A stretch of 64,000 bases of DNA from Microbacterium sp. No. 7 (GCF_001314225.1 NZ_CP012699.1:29809-93808); one strand, 5' to 3'; positions 8,388-15,973 are shown, counted from the stretch's first letter. Notes: generated by a model not told the origin, from the sequence alone. Translations and numbers: made by a program.

Positions 8388-8410
8388 CATATTCTCGCAG
8401 CGAGAATATG
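8388..8410. promoter_or_regulatory. Perfect palindromic operator of the PadR operon
   Basis: Two 11-bp arms, CATATTCTCGC and GCGAGAATATG, are separated by one base. The site lies 9 bp upstream of the padR start and overlaps the expected promoter. PadR proteins typically bind AT-rich-ended palindromes such as ATGT-N8-ACAT; this one is longer and perfect. Confidence 0.8.
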
Positions 8411-8611
8411 ACAAGCGGCCCACGTTTCCGCTACTGCGAACGATTATGTCGGTGTTGCAGAAACGTACAGCTTTCCGAGACAGTGGCCTGTCGCCGAGAA
8501 GGCTCGGTTCGAGTGCCGCGATTCCGTGGCGGTGCATGTCTTGCAAATTCGTCTCAACGCAAAGTGTCTCGGCCGGGTGACGACCGAGGGTTTCTGAGTC
8601 ACAATGGCCAG
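8411..8611. promoter_or_regulatory. Divergent intergenic region, candidate res site for the resolvase
   Basis: About 200 bp without a gene between padR and the resolvase. It holds short inverted repeats such as GACAG-N4-CTGTC (8479-8492). Resolvases of such transposons normally act at a site directly upstream of their own gene, so this is the expected place for res, but the three subsites could not be aligned by eye. Confidence 0.4.
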
Positions 8612-9205
8612 GTGAGACTTCTTGGATACACCCGGGTCAGCACATCAAGCCAGGATGCACAGCTGCAGCTCGACGCGCTCGTTGGCGCCGGCGTTCAAAA
8701 GCGTGATGTGTTCGCTGACGTCACATCCGGCAGCAAGACGGCGGTCGAGCGTCGAGGGATGAAGAAGCTTCTCGAACACGCTGAGCCCGGCGACACCGTC
8801 GTCGTCTGGCGCGTCGACCGACTCGGCCGATCCCTGATCGACGTCCTCAACACAGTGAACCTACTGCGCGATCGCGGCATCCACGTGCGCTCGATCTCCG
8901 ATGGCATCGACCCGACGACATCGACGGGCCGGCTAATGCTCAACATGCTGGCCACACTCGCCGAGTACGAGCGTGAGTTGATTGTCGAACGAGTCAACGC
9001 CGGCATCGCCGCCGCCAGGCAAAACGGAACCCGATTCGGTCGGCCCGTGTCTGACCCGGTCGTGATCGCGGAGAAGCTGCAGCTCGTAGCTGATGCGCGT
9101 TCCCGGGGCCGCACGGCGGAAGATGCGGCCCGTCTCGTCGGGTGGAGCCGAGCGACCCTGTACCGGCATCAGCAAACTCACGCTTCACACGCCGCGACGA
9201 TGTAG
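8612..9205 (+). CDS. Serine resolvase of the TniA/TniB transposon
   Basis: 197 residues from GTG 8612. The N-terminal catalytic domain has YTRVSTSSQDAQLQLD with the nucleophilic Ser, VWRVDRLGRSLIDV, and the E helix EYERELIVERVNAGIAAAR; the C-terminal HTH reads RTAEDAARLVGWSRATLYRH. Size and layout are those of Tn3/Tn5053-type resolvases, which split cointegrates left by replicative transposition. The start was chosen because the upstream frame has no conserved residues. Its 3' end overlaps the open frame of the transposase gene. Confidence 0.92.
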   Translation: MRLLGYTRVSTSSQDAQLQLDALVGAGVQKRDVFADVTSGSKTAVERRGMKKLLEHAEPGDTVVVWRVDRLGRSLIDVLNTVNLLRDRGIHVRSISDGIDPTTSTGRLMLNMLATLAEYERELIVERVNAGIAAARQNGTRFGRPVSDPVVIAEKLQLVADARSRGRTAEDAARLVGWSRATLYRHQQTHASHAATM

Positions 9206-10602
9206 CGGTCGTGGACGGTGAGGGGCGGTGGCGGATTCTTCGGCTGCATGTCGAAGACCAGATTCCCCTCGCCGCCCTCGCCCGAGAATCCCGGATCAGC
9301 GCGAGAACACTTCAACGCTGGCATCACCTGTACCGCGATGGCGGCCTCGCCGCGCTCGACGCTCAGCCTCGCGGTGACCGCGGAGCGCGACGGACCCAGC
9401 CTGAGACTGTGGCGTTCATCGAACGCCTGGCATTGACGAGACCCCGTCCCGCCCTTGCTACGCTCCATCGCCTCGCCACTGCGGACGCAACACGGAGGGG
9501 TGTTCCCGCGCCGAGCTATTCGACGGTCAGGGAGATCGTCATGGATCTCGACCCGGCGTTGGTGACCCTCGCGTTAGAGGGGCCGGCGTCGTATCGGGAC
9601 AAGTTCGAGCTGGTTTTCCGTCGCCGTGCCGATCACCCGAACCAGACGTGGCAGTCCGACCACACCGAACTCGACATCCTCATCGTCGGCGCCGACGGTA
9701 AACCGGATCGACCCTGGTTGACCACGGTCCTAGATGATCACTCCCGCGCGATCTGCGGCTACATGGTGTTCACCGGCGCACCGTCTGCGATAAACACCGC
9801 CCTCGCGCTCCGGCAGGCGATTTGGCGCAAGACTGACCCCGCCTGGGCCATGTGCGGGATCCCCGACGTTCTGCACGTCGATCACGGCTCCGACTTCACC
9901 AGCCATCATCTGGAACGTACCGCGATCTCGCTACACATCCGGATCATCCACTCCACCGTCGGCAGACCTCAAGGGCGAGGAAAAATCGAGCGAGTCTTCC
10001 GCACCATCAACACCGAGCTCCTCGCAGTGCTGCCCGGGCACCTCGACCGAGGCAGCAGGAATCCGAAGCCAGTCCTCACCCTGACAGAGCTTGATCGGGC
10101 AATCGGCGCGTTCATCGCGACCTACAACGACCGAATTCACAGCGAACTTGGGATCTCTCCGAAGGCTGCGTGGATCGGCGACGGGTGGCTTCCTCGCATG
10201 CCCGACAGCCTCGAAGAACTCGACGGTCTGCTCCTCACCGTCCCGAAGAACAGAGTCGTGCAACGCGACGGCATCCATTTCCAAGGCCAGAGGTACCTCG
10301 CGCCGACTTTGGCGCCGTTCGTGGGACGAACAATCACCATCCGATACGACCCCCGCGACATCTCAGAGATCCGCGTCTACGACCGCGACACGTTCATCTG
10401 CACAGCCATAGACGAAGCCCACCCGAACCTCCGCCTCAGCCTCCGCGACATCGAAACCGCACGCCGGGCACGGCGCCGAGAACTGCGCCGCACAATCAAC
10501 GATCGGATCGCCACGGTCGCTCCACGTGAAGAACCCCGCGCGCCAGTGCCCGCGCTCACCCCGCGGCGGCCACGGCTGCGCACCTACGAAGAGGACGAAT
10601 GA
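9142..10602 (+). CDS. tniA: TniA-like DDE transposase (Mu C-terminal type)
   Basis: Up to 486 residues; the real start may be GTG 9211 (codon 24) rather than GTG 9142, which lies inside the resolvase gene. An N-terminal HTH (ALARESRISARTLQRWHHLY) is followed by an rve core with WQSDHTELDI (Asp), VLHVDHGSDFTS (Asp) and GRGKIERVFRTINTE (Glu), and a Mu-type C-terminal beta-barrel region (FVGRTITIRYDP). This is the transposase of Tn5053/Tn552-like elements, which works with an AAA+ helper. It overlaps that helper gene by 4 bp. Confidence 0.9.
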   Translation: MEPSDPVPASANSRFTRRDDVAVVDGEGRWRILRLHVEDQIPLAALARESRISARTLQRWHHLYRDGGLAALDAQPRGDRGARRTQPETVAFIERLALTRPRPALATLHRLATADATRRGVPAPSYSTVREIVMDLDPALVTLALEGPASYRDKFELVFRRRADHPNQTWQSDHTELDILIVGADGKPDRPWLTTVLDDHSRAICGYMVFTGAPSAINTALALRQAIWRKTDPAWAMCGIPDVLHVDHGSDFTSHHLERTAISLHIRIIHSTVGRPQGRGKIERVFRTINTELLAVLPGHLDRGSRNPKPVLTLTELDRAIGAFIATYNDRIHSELGISPKAAWIGDGWLPRMPDSLEELDGLLLTVPKNRVVQRDGIHFQGQRYLAPTLAPFVGRTITIRYDPRDISEIRVYDRDTFICTAIDEAHPNLRLSLRDIETARRARRRELRRTINDRIATVAPREEPRAPVPALTPRRPRLRTYEEDE

Positions 10603-11414
10603 TGAGCCACGGATTCATCGTCACCAAAGAACACCGACGCTTCACCGAGTTCGCGAACGCCGTCCGGAAAGAGAAGACGATCGGGATCTGCCACGGCGCA
10701 GCGGGCGTCGGGAAGACGAACTCCGCCCGCCGCTACGCGAGCTGGGACATCCTCGAGCCGTACATCAACGAATGGGGTCCGCGCGGAGAGCACGACGCGA
10801 AGCATTACGCACTGGCGAACCGATCTCGGGCCGTCTTCTACACGCCCGAAGTCCTCTGCCGCCCCAAAGACCTCATGCAGGACATCGACCACTGGCAAAT
10901 GAAAGTCGGCATCTGCGCCGACGAACACCTCAGAACACTCAACCCAGACACCGGGTCCTTCTGTCAGAGAGACGTCAAACACCTCGTCGAACTGCTCATC
11001 ATTGACGAAGCCGAACGGCTCACCCCGACAGGGCTGGAACTGCTCCGGGACCAACACGACCGCACCCACCTCGCGATCATCCTGATCGGCATGCCCGGCA
11101 TCGACGAACGTTTCCGCCACTACCCGCAACTCTTCAGCCGGCTTGGTTTCTCACATCAGTACCGAAACCTAGGCCGTGAGGAACTCCTGTTCGTCCTGGA
11201 TCGCCACTGGAAGCGCCTCGGAAAGACCCTCGATCCGGACGACTTCACCGACGCGCAGGCCATCGCCGCGATCGAACGCATCACCCGCGGCAACTTCCGC
11301 CTCCTCGAGCGACTCTTCCCCCAGATCAACCGGGTACTCAGGATCAACCAGCTCGACACCATCACCGACGACGTCGTCGAAGCCGCCGCCAGCATCCTCG
11401 TCATCGGAAACTAG
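10599..11414 (+). CDS. tniB: TniB-like AAA+ ATPase, transposition helper
   Basis: 271 residues. Walker A is GAAGVGKT (about residues 34-41) and Walker B is LLIIDEAE; the rest fits the TniB/MuB/IstB-like AAA family. In related elements this ATPase picks the target and activates TniA. Translation is coupled to tniA (ATGA overlap at 10599). The last 111 bp are also present, inverted, at 1308-1466 as part of the left end of the composite unit. No TniQ-like gene accompanies it. Confidence 0.9.
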   Translation: MMSHGFIVTKEHRRFTEFANAVRKEKTIGICHGAAGVGKTNSARRYASWDILEPYINEWGPRGEHDAKHYALANRSRAVFYTPEVLCRPKDLMQDIDHWQMKVGICADEHLRTLNPDTGSFCQRDVKHLVELLIIDEAERLTPTGLELLRDQHDRTHLAIILIGMPGIDERFRHYPQLFSRLGFSHQYRNLGREELLFVLDRHWKRLGKTLDPDDFTDAQAIAAIERITRGNFRLLERLFPQINRVLRINQLDTITDDVVEAAASILVIGN

Positions 11415-11462
11415 CGACACCGGACGATCACAGAACACCGCCGAAGAGCGCCGAACTTCACA
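11304..11462 (+). repeat. Right inverted end of the composite transposon
   Basis: Perfect reverse complement of 1308-1466. It spans the last codons of tniB, its TAG stop at 11412 and the terminal repeat ending CGCCGAACTTCACA at 11462. Confidence 0.88.
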
Positions 11463-11471
11463 CCCGTCGAC
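11463..11471. repeat. Right copy of the 9-bp direct repeat
   Basis: CCCGTCGAC, identical to 1299-1307, begins at the first base after the transposon terminus. The 150 bp from here to cadD hold no gene that I can support. Confidence 0.65.
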
Positions 11472-11623
11472 GTTGTGGCTTCGTTCGCTTGGTGGCGGGG
11501 TTTTTGCAGCGCTCCGTGGCGGTCTTGTTGCCGCGATCACGCAGGACTGGCTGCAGGTAGGTGTCGCGGTCTGAACCGAGAGGGGTGCGCCCGGTCGGGG
11601 CCGTTTGGATCGCTGCCGCTACG

Positions 11624-12226
11624 TCAGAGTCCGAAGGCTCCGCCGCTGACGAGGATCACGATGCCGAGGCCGATGAGAACGATGGGGAAGAGGATGTGCT
11701 CCCAGCGTTCGAGCACTTCTGCGATCGGGGGGCGGGTGGCGACGAACTTTGCCAGGGCCACCAGGACCGCGACGAGCGCGAGGAAGACGATGCAGTAGGC
11801 GACTACTGCGAGAGGTTCCACGCTGAGGAAGACAGGGGTGTAGACGCCGATGTTGTCGCCGCCGTTGGCAAGGGTGACGCCTGCGACTGTCCACACGCCG
11901 ACCTTCTTGCCGGCAACCTTGGCCTCGTCGTCATCGTCGTCATCGTCTCCGCGCCAGGCCTGCCATGCGGCCCAGAGGCCGAGGCCCAGAGGGATGAGAC
12001 CGAAGTACGGGATGGCTGCCGAGGGCAGGAATGCTCCGGCACCGATGGTCACCAGGACCGCGGCACCGAGGATGCCGGCGAATCCGAGGTACTGGCCGGC
12101 CAGAATGCGGGCGGTAGTGCCGCGCTGGCCTGCCCCTCGCGCGAAGAAGAGGGAGAGCACGATGATGTCGTCGATGTTGGTCGCTGCGAACAGGCCCATC
12201 GCCTGCAAGACCGAGGTGAGGATCAT
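11624..12226 (-). CDS. cadD: Cadmium resistance transporter CadD
   Basis: 200 residues from ATG 12226. It starts MILTSVLQAMGLFAATNIDD and has further CadD features: ANGGDNIGVYTPVF, five to six membrane segments and an acidic cytoplasmic loop between two halves. The loop holds seven consecutive aspartates (GDDDDDDDEAK), which could bind metal. CadD proteins export Cd2+ and sometimes Zn2+. The gene overlaps cmtR by 4 bp and is the second gene of that operon, so it should be induced when the sensor binds metal. Confidence 0.9.
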   Translation of the reverse strand: MILTSVLQAMGLFAATNIDDIIVLSLFFARGAGQRGTTARILAGQYLGFAGILGAAVLVTIGAGAFLPSAAIPYFGLIPLGLGLWAAWQAWRGDDDDDDDEAKVAGKKVGVWTVAGVTLANGGDNIGVYTPVFLSVEPLAVVAYCIVFLALVAVLVALAKFVATRPPIAEVLERWEHILFPIVLIGLGIVILVSGGAFGL

Positions 12227-12582
12227 GCGCCCTCCCCAGCTGCGTCGCATCCGGGAAGCGAGCAGGCGGGATCGATGCACGGGGCGTCTTCGTCCACTGC
12301 CAGGGTGGCATCGACCAGTGCCGTCAGCGCCTGCGCCAGGTGCGAATCGGCGATCTCATATCGTGTCCGACGACCCTCGGGCTCGGAGACGACGATCCCG
12401 CAATCGCGCAGGCATGCCAGGTGGTTGGACACGTTCGGGCGTGTCAGGTCCAGATCTCGGGCCAGTTCCGCCGGGTAAGCGGGATGGTCGAGCAGGGTCA
12501 AGATGATCCGGGATCGAGTGGGGTCGGCCAGTGCACGACCCAGGCGGTTCATCACGTCGAGACGCGAAGCAATAGTCAGCAT
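12223..12582 (-). CDS. cmtR: CmtR-type ArsR family Cd/Pb sensor
   Basis: 119 residues from ATG 12582, similar throughout to mycobacterial CmtR: LGRALADPTRSRIILTLL, YPAELARDLDLTRPNVSNH, then HLACLRDCG with the two recognition-helix cysteines and EDAPC with the C-terminal cysteine ligand. These correspond to the Cys57/Cys61/Cys102 site of CmtR. It represses its own operon and releases DNA on binding Cd(II) or Pb(II). A TATAGT -10 box ends about 7 nt before the ATG, so the transcript may be leaderless. Confidence 0.92.
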   Translation of the reverse strand: MLTIASRLDVMNRLGRALADPTRSRIILTLLDHPAYPAELARDLDLTRPNVSNHLACLRDCGIVVSEPEGRRTRYEIADSHLAQALTALVDATLAVDEDAPCIDPACSLPGCDAAGEGA

Positions 12583-12584
12583 GG

Positions 12585-12610
12585 ACTGAACTATACAGCG
12601 CGCACTGAAC
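12585..12610 (-). promoter_or_regulatory. cmtR-cadD promoter with direct-repeat operator
   Basis: On the minus strand GTTCAGT occurs twice, 19 bp apart (12585-12591 and 12604-12610), on either side of the -10 box TATAGT (12590-12595). Two turns of spacing on one DNA face suits a repressor pair. The box sits so close to the ATG that transcription probably starts at or next to the start codon. Confidence 0.55.
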
Positions 12611-12644
12611 ACTCGGTCACAGGCGTCAGCCTAGATCGCATGCC

Positions 12645-12734
12645 CGTAAGGGGAACCTTCACCGTACGTCGAGAGAGCTTCCTCCTCGACGACTCCTTAC
12701 GAGGGATCGGCATGTACGCAAGACCCGTACGGTG
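12645..12734. other. Candidate res site of the Tn3-like resolvase
   Basis: Nested inverted repeats just upstream of the resolvase gene: CGTAAGG (12645) with CCTTACG (12695), CACCGTACG (12660) with CGTACGGTG (12726), and GTCGAG (12668) with CTCGAC (12685). Length and place fit a multi-subsite resolution site; subsites are not proven. Confidence 0.5.
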
Positions 12735-12774
12735 ACATGGGCGGTGAGGGGAGGGCAACTGCAACAATGGGGAC

Positions 12775-13347
12775 ATGCATGTCGGCTACGCGCGCGTCTC
12801 GACTCTCGAGCAAGACCTCTCCGCCCAACGGGAAGCACTCGAGCGCCTCGGAGTCGAGAACAAGAACATCTACTTCGACCACGGCCTAACGGGAACGACC
12901 CGCGCCCGGCCCGGGCTGCGTGAGGCACTGGCCGCGACCCGGGATGGGGACACCCTGGTGGTGACCAAGCTCGACCGGCTGGCCCGCTCGCTCCCGGACG
13001 CGAGGGACATCGCCGACGAGCTCACCATCAAAGGAGTGGCGCTCAGTCTCGGAGGCAGCGTCTACGACCCCAACGACGCCGTCGGCCGGTTGCTGTTCAA
13101 CGTGCTCGGCATGGTGGCCGAGTTCGAGGCGGACCTCATCCGCCTGCGCACCCGCGAGGGCATGGCCATCGCCAGATCCAAGGGCAAGCTCAAGGGCAAG
13201 AAGCCCAAGCTCTCGCCCTCTCAGCGCAAGCATCTGTTGACGTTGCACGCGGCTGGCGAGCACACCCAGGCCGAGCTCGCCGAGCTGTTCAACGTCTCCC
13301 GCACCACCATCTACCGCGAGCTGCGCCGCACCACGGCGGACACCTGA
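12775..13347 (+). CDS. Serine resolvase/invertase, Tn3-like
   Basis: 190 residues. The catalytic domain has YARVSTLEQDLSAQREAL with the active Ser, DHGLTGTTRARPGLREAL, VVTKLDRLARSLPDAR and FEADLIRLRTREGMAIAR; the HTH reads TQAELAELFNVSRTTIYREL. It follows a stretch of nested inverted repeats likely to be its target. No transposase is next to it, so it may be left from a lost Tn3-type element or serve to resolve plasmid multimers. Confidence 0.92.
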   Translation: MHVGYARVSTLEQDLSAQREALERLGVENKNIYFDHGLTGTTRARPGLREALAATRDGDTLVVTKLDRLARSLPDARDIADELTIKGVALSLGGSVYDPNDAVGRLLFNVLGMVAEFEADLIRLRTREGMAIARSKGKLKGKKPKLSPSQRKHLLTLHAAGEHTQAELAELFNVSRTTIYRELRRTTADT

Positions 13348-13527
13348 CCGCGCCTGCACCGCCACTGAGCGATCACAGAAGCCCGCCACCAAGCCATCAC
13401 ATCCACACGTCGACGTCGACACGCCGTGCCGAAACTCCGTGCCAAAACCTCCCATGTTCCGAAACCTGATTCGACCGTTTTCGGCCCATAGCTGATAGAA
13501 TCGAAGCACGCCACGAGAGGGGCAATC

Positions 13528-13725
13528 ATGGTCCGTACGCTCATTGCCGCACCGCCGGCATCGACCACTGCCGAGGACCGCCTGGCGTTCGCGGATGCAG
13601 CTCTCGCGCTGGCCGGCCACGAGGTCATCGACCCGGCGCTGCGCACCATCGTCGAGCGGGCCGCTCGCCACGAGCTGACGGGGGATGAGGCGCGCGCTGC
13701 GATCCGCCGCCATGTGCAGGGCTGA
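13528..13725 (+). CDS. VbhA-like protein upstream of Fic toxin, inhibitory Glu replaced
   Basis: 65 residues. The second half (GHEVIDPALRTIVERAARHE, then LTGDEARAAIRRH) has the pattern of the VbhA antitoxin domain. Class I Fic antitoxins carry S/T-xxx-E-G; the aligned stretch here is A25-LAL-A29-G30, so the serine and the inhibitory glutamate both read Ala. Its TGA overlaps the ATG of the Fic gene (TGATG), so the two are translated together. It may be a structural partner rather than a full inhibitor; a second VbhA-like gene with the Glu lies downstream. Confidence 0.65.
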   Translation: MVRTLIAAPPASTTAEDRLAFADAALALAGHEVIDPALRTIVERAARHELTGDEARAAIRRHVQG

Positions 13726-14564
13726 TGCCTCGCGGCACCACCTTTCGTACCTGGGATGACTACTTCATCCCAGGTACTTCTGTGTTGAGGAACAAGTTCA
13801 CCGCACCCGGCAAGCCGTATGGGGAACCCGACCCCGACAAGCTCCGGCAGTTGGAAGAGGCATACGCGCACACGCGCCTTCAAGAGCTGTACGACGGCCC
13901 GATTCCTGGCCAGTTCGACTACGACCACATGAAGGCGATCCACGCTTACGTGTTCCAGGACGTCTACGAGTGGGCTGGTCAAGAACGGGTGGCGCCGGCC
14001 GGACAGTTCATGACGAAGGACGGACACGCCTACTACGGCGCCGGCCCTCACCTGACGGCGGGCGCCGAGGCCGAGTACGCCAAGCTCGCCAGCAAGGACT
14101 ATCTGCGCGGACTGCCGAAAGCGAAGTTCGTCGACGAGCTCGCGGAGAGCTGGGGGGAGCTGAATGTCGTGCACAGCTTCCGTGAGGGCAATACGCGGAC
14201 GCAGTTCGTGTTCTTCTCCCAGCTCGCAGAGCAGGCCGGCTATCGGATCGACGCCGCGCAATTTGCTCCCGGCTCGCCGCTGCGCGACGAGTTCGTGCAG
14301 GCACGGTTTCACTCCCAGGACACCGGCCGAAACGATCAGCTCGCCGCGGTGCTGGGGAAGGCGATCACCCCTTTAGACCGTGACGCTTCGGCGTCCCGGA
14401 TGAGCGACAACGGCGTAGCCGACGCCCTCCGCGCAAGCTTCCCCATGAGTGCGAGAGGGGCCGTGCGACCGGCACCCACGCCGGGCGCGAACGTCGCAAA
14501 ACGTTCGACGACGCAGCACCCCGAAAGAGGCAGAACCGACACAGGACGGAGCGGACGTGACTGA
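13725..14564 (+). CDS. Fic/DOC family toxin (AMP-transferase)
   Basis: 279 residues. The Fic core motif is HSFREGNTRT at residues 150-159, with the catalytic His and the phosphate-binding GN-R loop. Upstream, GQFMTKDGHAYYGAGPHL fits the flap that holds the target. The C-terminal 60 residues are low-complexity and basic. Fic proteins transfer AMP from ATP to target proteins; VbhT-type toxins hit gyrase and topoisomerase IV, but the target here is not known. The gene is flanked on both sides by overlapping VbhA-like genes, an unusual arrangement. Confidence 0.88.
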   Translation: MPRGTTFRTWDDYFIPGTSVLRNKFTAPGKPYGEPDPDKLRQLEEAYAHTRLQELYDGPIPGQFDYDHMKAIHAYVFQDVYEWAGQERVAPAGQFMTKDGHAYYGAGPHLTAGAEAEYAKLASKDYLRGLPKAKFVDELAESWGELNVVHSFREGNTRTQFVFFSQLAEQAGYRIDAAQFAPGSPLRDEFVQARFHSQDTGRNDQLAAVLGKAITPLDRDASASRMSDNGVADALRASFPMSARGAVRPAPTPGANVAKRSTTQHPERGRTDTGRSGRD

Positions 14565-14802
14565 CCCGATGACTACTCGATTCGACATTGAGCAGCGGTG
14601 GCCGGAGTTGTTCGACGGCCTGACCGAGACGCAGCGCTGGTCCGTCGCGCAGTCCCTCGCGGCCGCCTGGCATGAGGGCTGGGAGCCGAACCGCGCCGAC
14701 GTCGCCAACCTCACCGAGTATGCGGGTGGCCGGATCGACCACGCCGAGTACATCCGTCGATCGGATGCGTCGTCGAAGGGCACGCGGGGGAGTGCGCGAT
14801 GA
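14557..14802 (+). CDS. VbhA-like antitoxin downstream of Fic
   Basis: 81 residues from GTG 14557, which overlaps the end of the Fic gene; ATG 14569 is an alternative. It contains QRWSVAQSLAAAWHEGWEPN, then VANLTEY and GRIDHAEYIRR. The HEG at residues 39-41 supplies the glutamate expected to block the ATP gamma-phosphate site of Fic, though the usual Ser four residues earlier is Ala. It overlaps the next recombinase gene by 4 bp (ATGA), so toxin, antitoxin and recombinase are one transcription unit. Confidence 0.7.
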   Translation: MTDPMTTRFDIEQRWPELFDGLTETQRWSVAQSLAAAWHEGWEPNRADVANLTEYAGGRIDHAEYIRRSDASSKGTRGSAR

Positions 14803-15404
14803 ACGTTGTCGGCTACGCCCGTGTGTCGAAGCGGGAGCAGAACCCCGCCGCCCAGGAGGCCGAGCTGCGCGCGGCCGGCGCTTCTCGAGTATTCGTCGAC
14901 CACGGCGAATCCAGCCGCATCACGGACCGCCCGCAGTGGCTTGCCTGCCTCGATTACCTCCGCGAGGGCGACACCCTTCTGGTGCGCCGCCTCGACCGCC
15001 TCGGCGGCACGGAGCGAATCATCATCGAGACGCTGCACGACCTCGACCGTCGAGGGGTGAACATCAAGAGCCTCACGGAGCCGATGATCGACACCACAAC
15101 CCCGATGGGCCGCGCCCTGTTCGGCATGGTCGCCGTGTTCGCGCAGCTCCGCGTCGACACGATCCGGGAGAACACCATGCGGGGCCTCGCTCACGCGAAG
15201 TCGCAGGGTCGAGTCGGTGGGCGGCCGGCGAAGATGACGCCGGAGAAGATCGCACAGGCCAAACGGATGCGCGCCGAGAACGCGAGTCTTGATCACATCG
15301 CCGGGGTTCTCAGCGTTGGTAAATCGACGGTCGCCCGCGCGCTTGCTCGCCTAGAGGATGATTCCGAGCAAGTAACGGCAGGCGCTTCGAGCGGCCGACG
15401 GTGA
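14799..15404 (+). CDS. Serine recombinase (resolvase family)
   Basis: 201 residues: YARVSKREQNPAAQEAEL with the active Ser, VFVDHGESS, VRRLDRLGGTERI, TPMGRALFGMVAVFAQLRVD and ENTMRGLAHAKSQGRVGGRP, then a HTH with LDHIAGVLSVGKSTVARAL. It is a small resolvase/invertase type, not a large integrase. Its start overlaps the antitoxin gene and its end overlaps the next gene (GTGA at 15401), so it is locked into the Fic operon. It may invert or resolve DNA nearby, but no matching inverted site was seen. Confidence 0.88.
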   Translation: MNVVGYARVSKREQNPAAQEAELRAAGASRVFVDHGESSRITDRPQWLACLDYLREGDTLLVRRLDRLGGTERIIIETLHDLDRRGVNIKSLTEPMIDTTTPMGRALFGMVAVFAQLRVDTIRENTMRGLAHAKSQGRVGGRPAKMTPEKIAQAKRMRAENASLDHIAGVLSVGKSTVARALARLEDDSEQVTAGASSGRR

Positions 15405-15892
15405 CCACCCGAAACCTCGACGAGCTCCGAGAGCTGATCGACCACCTTCTGACGCAATGGGCACTGCACTCCGACGTGGGAACCTACCGGCAGCCGGCGG
15501 CCCGACGAGGCAAATCTTTCACCAGTCCCGACATCACGCGCGCTGCGATCGTCGACGGCTTCGTCCCCACCGCCGGCCTCGTGCTCTCCGAGCGGACCCT
15601 CTCGAAGCTTCGCACTGGGGAGCAGGGATGCGACGCCGCCGAGCGGCACCTGGTGAAGCTCGGTGCCCGGCCGCGTCGCGCCGGGCAGGATCCTCGCGCG
15701 TGGCTGCATACGGCACTCGTCGACGTCGGAGTGCAGAAGATCCGCCACCCCGGCAACTTCCGCTACGCCTGGGCGCTCGGCACTGCGCGTCAGCGTCGCC
15801 AACAGCTGGTCGCTCTCGAGCGGACGACGTACCCGAAGGCCGCGCGAGACCTGCTGCCGTTGATCACCCCCGGCGGTGAAGACGCCGCATAG
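15401..15892 (+). CDS. Hypothetical protein, last gene of the Fic operon
   Basis: 163 residues from GTG 15401, overlapping the recombinase by 4 bp. The protein is mostly helical by composition. It has a segment RTLSKLRTGEQGCDAAERHLVKLGA that resembles the recognition part of a HTH regulator, and a basic C-terminal half (TARQRRQQLVALERTTYPKA). No family is recognised. A strong hairpin follows 4 bp after the stop, so it ends the operon. Confidence 0.6.
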   Translation: MTTRNLDELRELIDHLLTQWALHSDVGTYRQPAARRGKSFTSPDITRAAIVDGFVPTAGLVLSERTLSKLRTGEQGCDAAERHLVKLGARPRRAGQDPRAWLHTALVDVGVQKIRHPGNFRYAWALGTARQRRQQLVALERTTYPKAARDLLPLITPGGEDAA

Positions 15893-15896
15893 AGAA

Positions 15897-15930
15897 GGTC
15901 CCCGGAGGGATGCAGCACCCTCCGGGGACC
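15897..15930 (+). terminator. Terminator hairpin after the Fic operon
   Basis: A 13-bp perfect stem, GGTCCCCGGAGGG with CCCTCCGGGGACC, and an 8-base loop. There is no T-run after it, as is common in actinobacteria. It may also stop the convergent minus-strand operon. Confidence 0.8.
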
Positions 15931-15961
15931 GAGGTGAAGTTCGGGCGGTCACCCACAGCAA

Positions 15962-15973
15962 CTATCTCATATG
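15962..15973. repeat. CTATCTCATATG motif, copy 1
   Basis: The same 12 bases occur at 32780-32791 in the parA promoter region; an 11-base relative (ACGCATATGAG) lies at 18431-18441. It sits between the Fic operon terminator and the 3' end of the minus-strand operon. Confidence 0.45.

Larger units (their letters stand above)
1308..11462. mobile_element. Composite transposon with TniA/TniB/resolvase module and 159-bp inverted ends
   Basis: Positions 1308-1466 are identical, in reverse complement, to 11304-11462, and both ends are flanked outside by CCCGTCGAC. The outermost bases read TGTGAAGTTCGGCG, starting with TG as is common for DDE transposons. Inside are the resolvase, TniA-like and TniB-like genes, a PadR operon, and a second block (about 1467-5838) with a chromosomal gene fragment, an SDR gene and nested IS elements. 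A third, shorter end copy lies internally at 5841-5873. The unit therefore appears to have moved using two copies of the same (right) end. Confidence 0.75.

Noticed and set aside
12775..15404. A Tn3-family transposon carried by the two resolvases
   Set aside because: No TnpA transposase or Tn3-type 38-bp ends were found near either gene.
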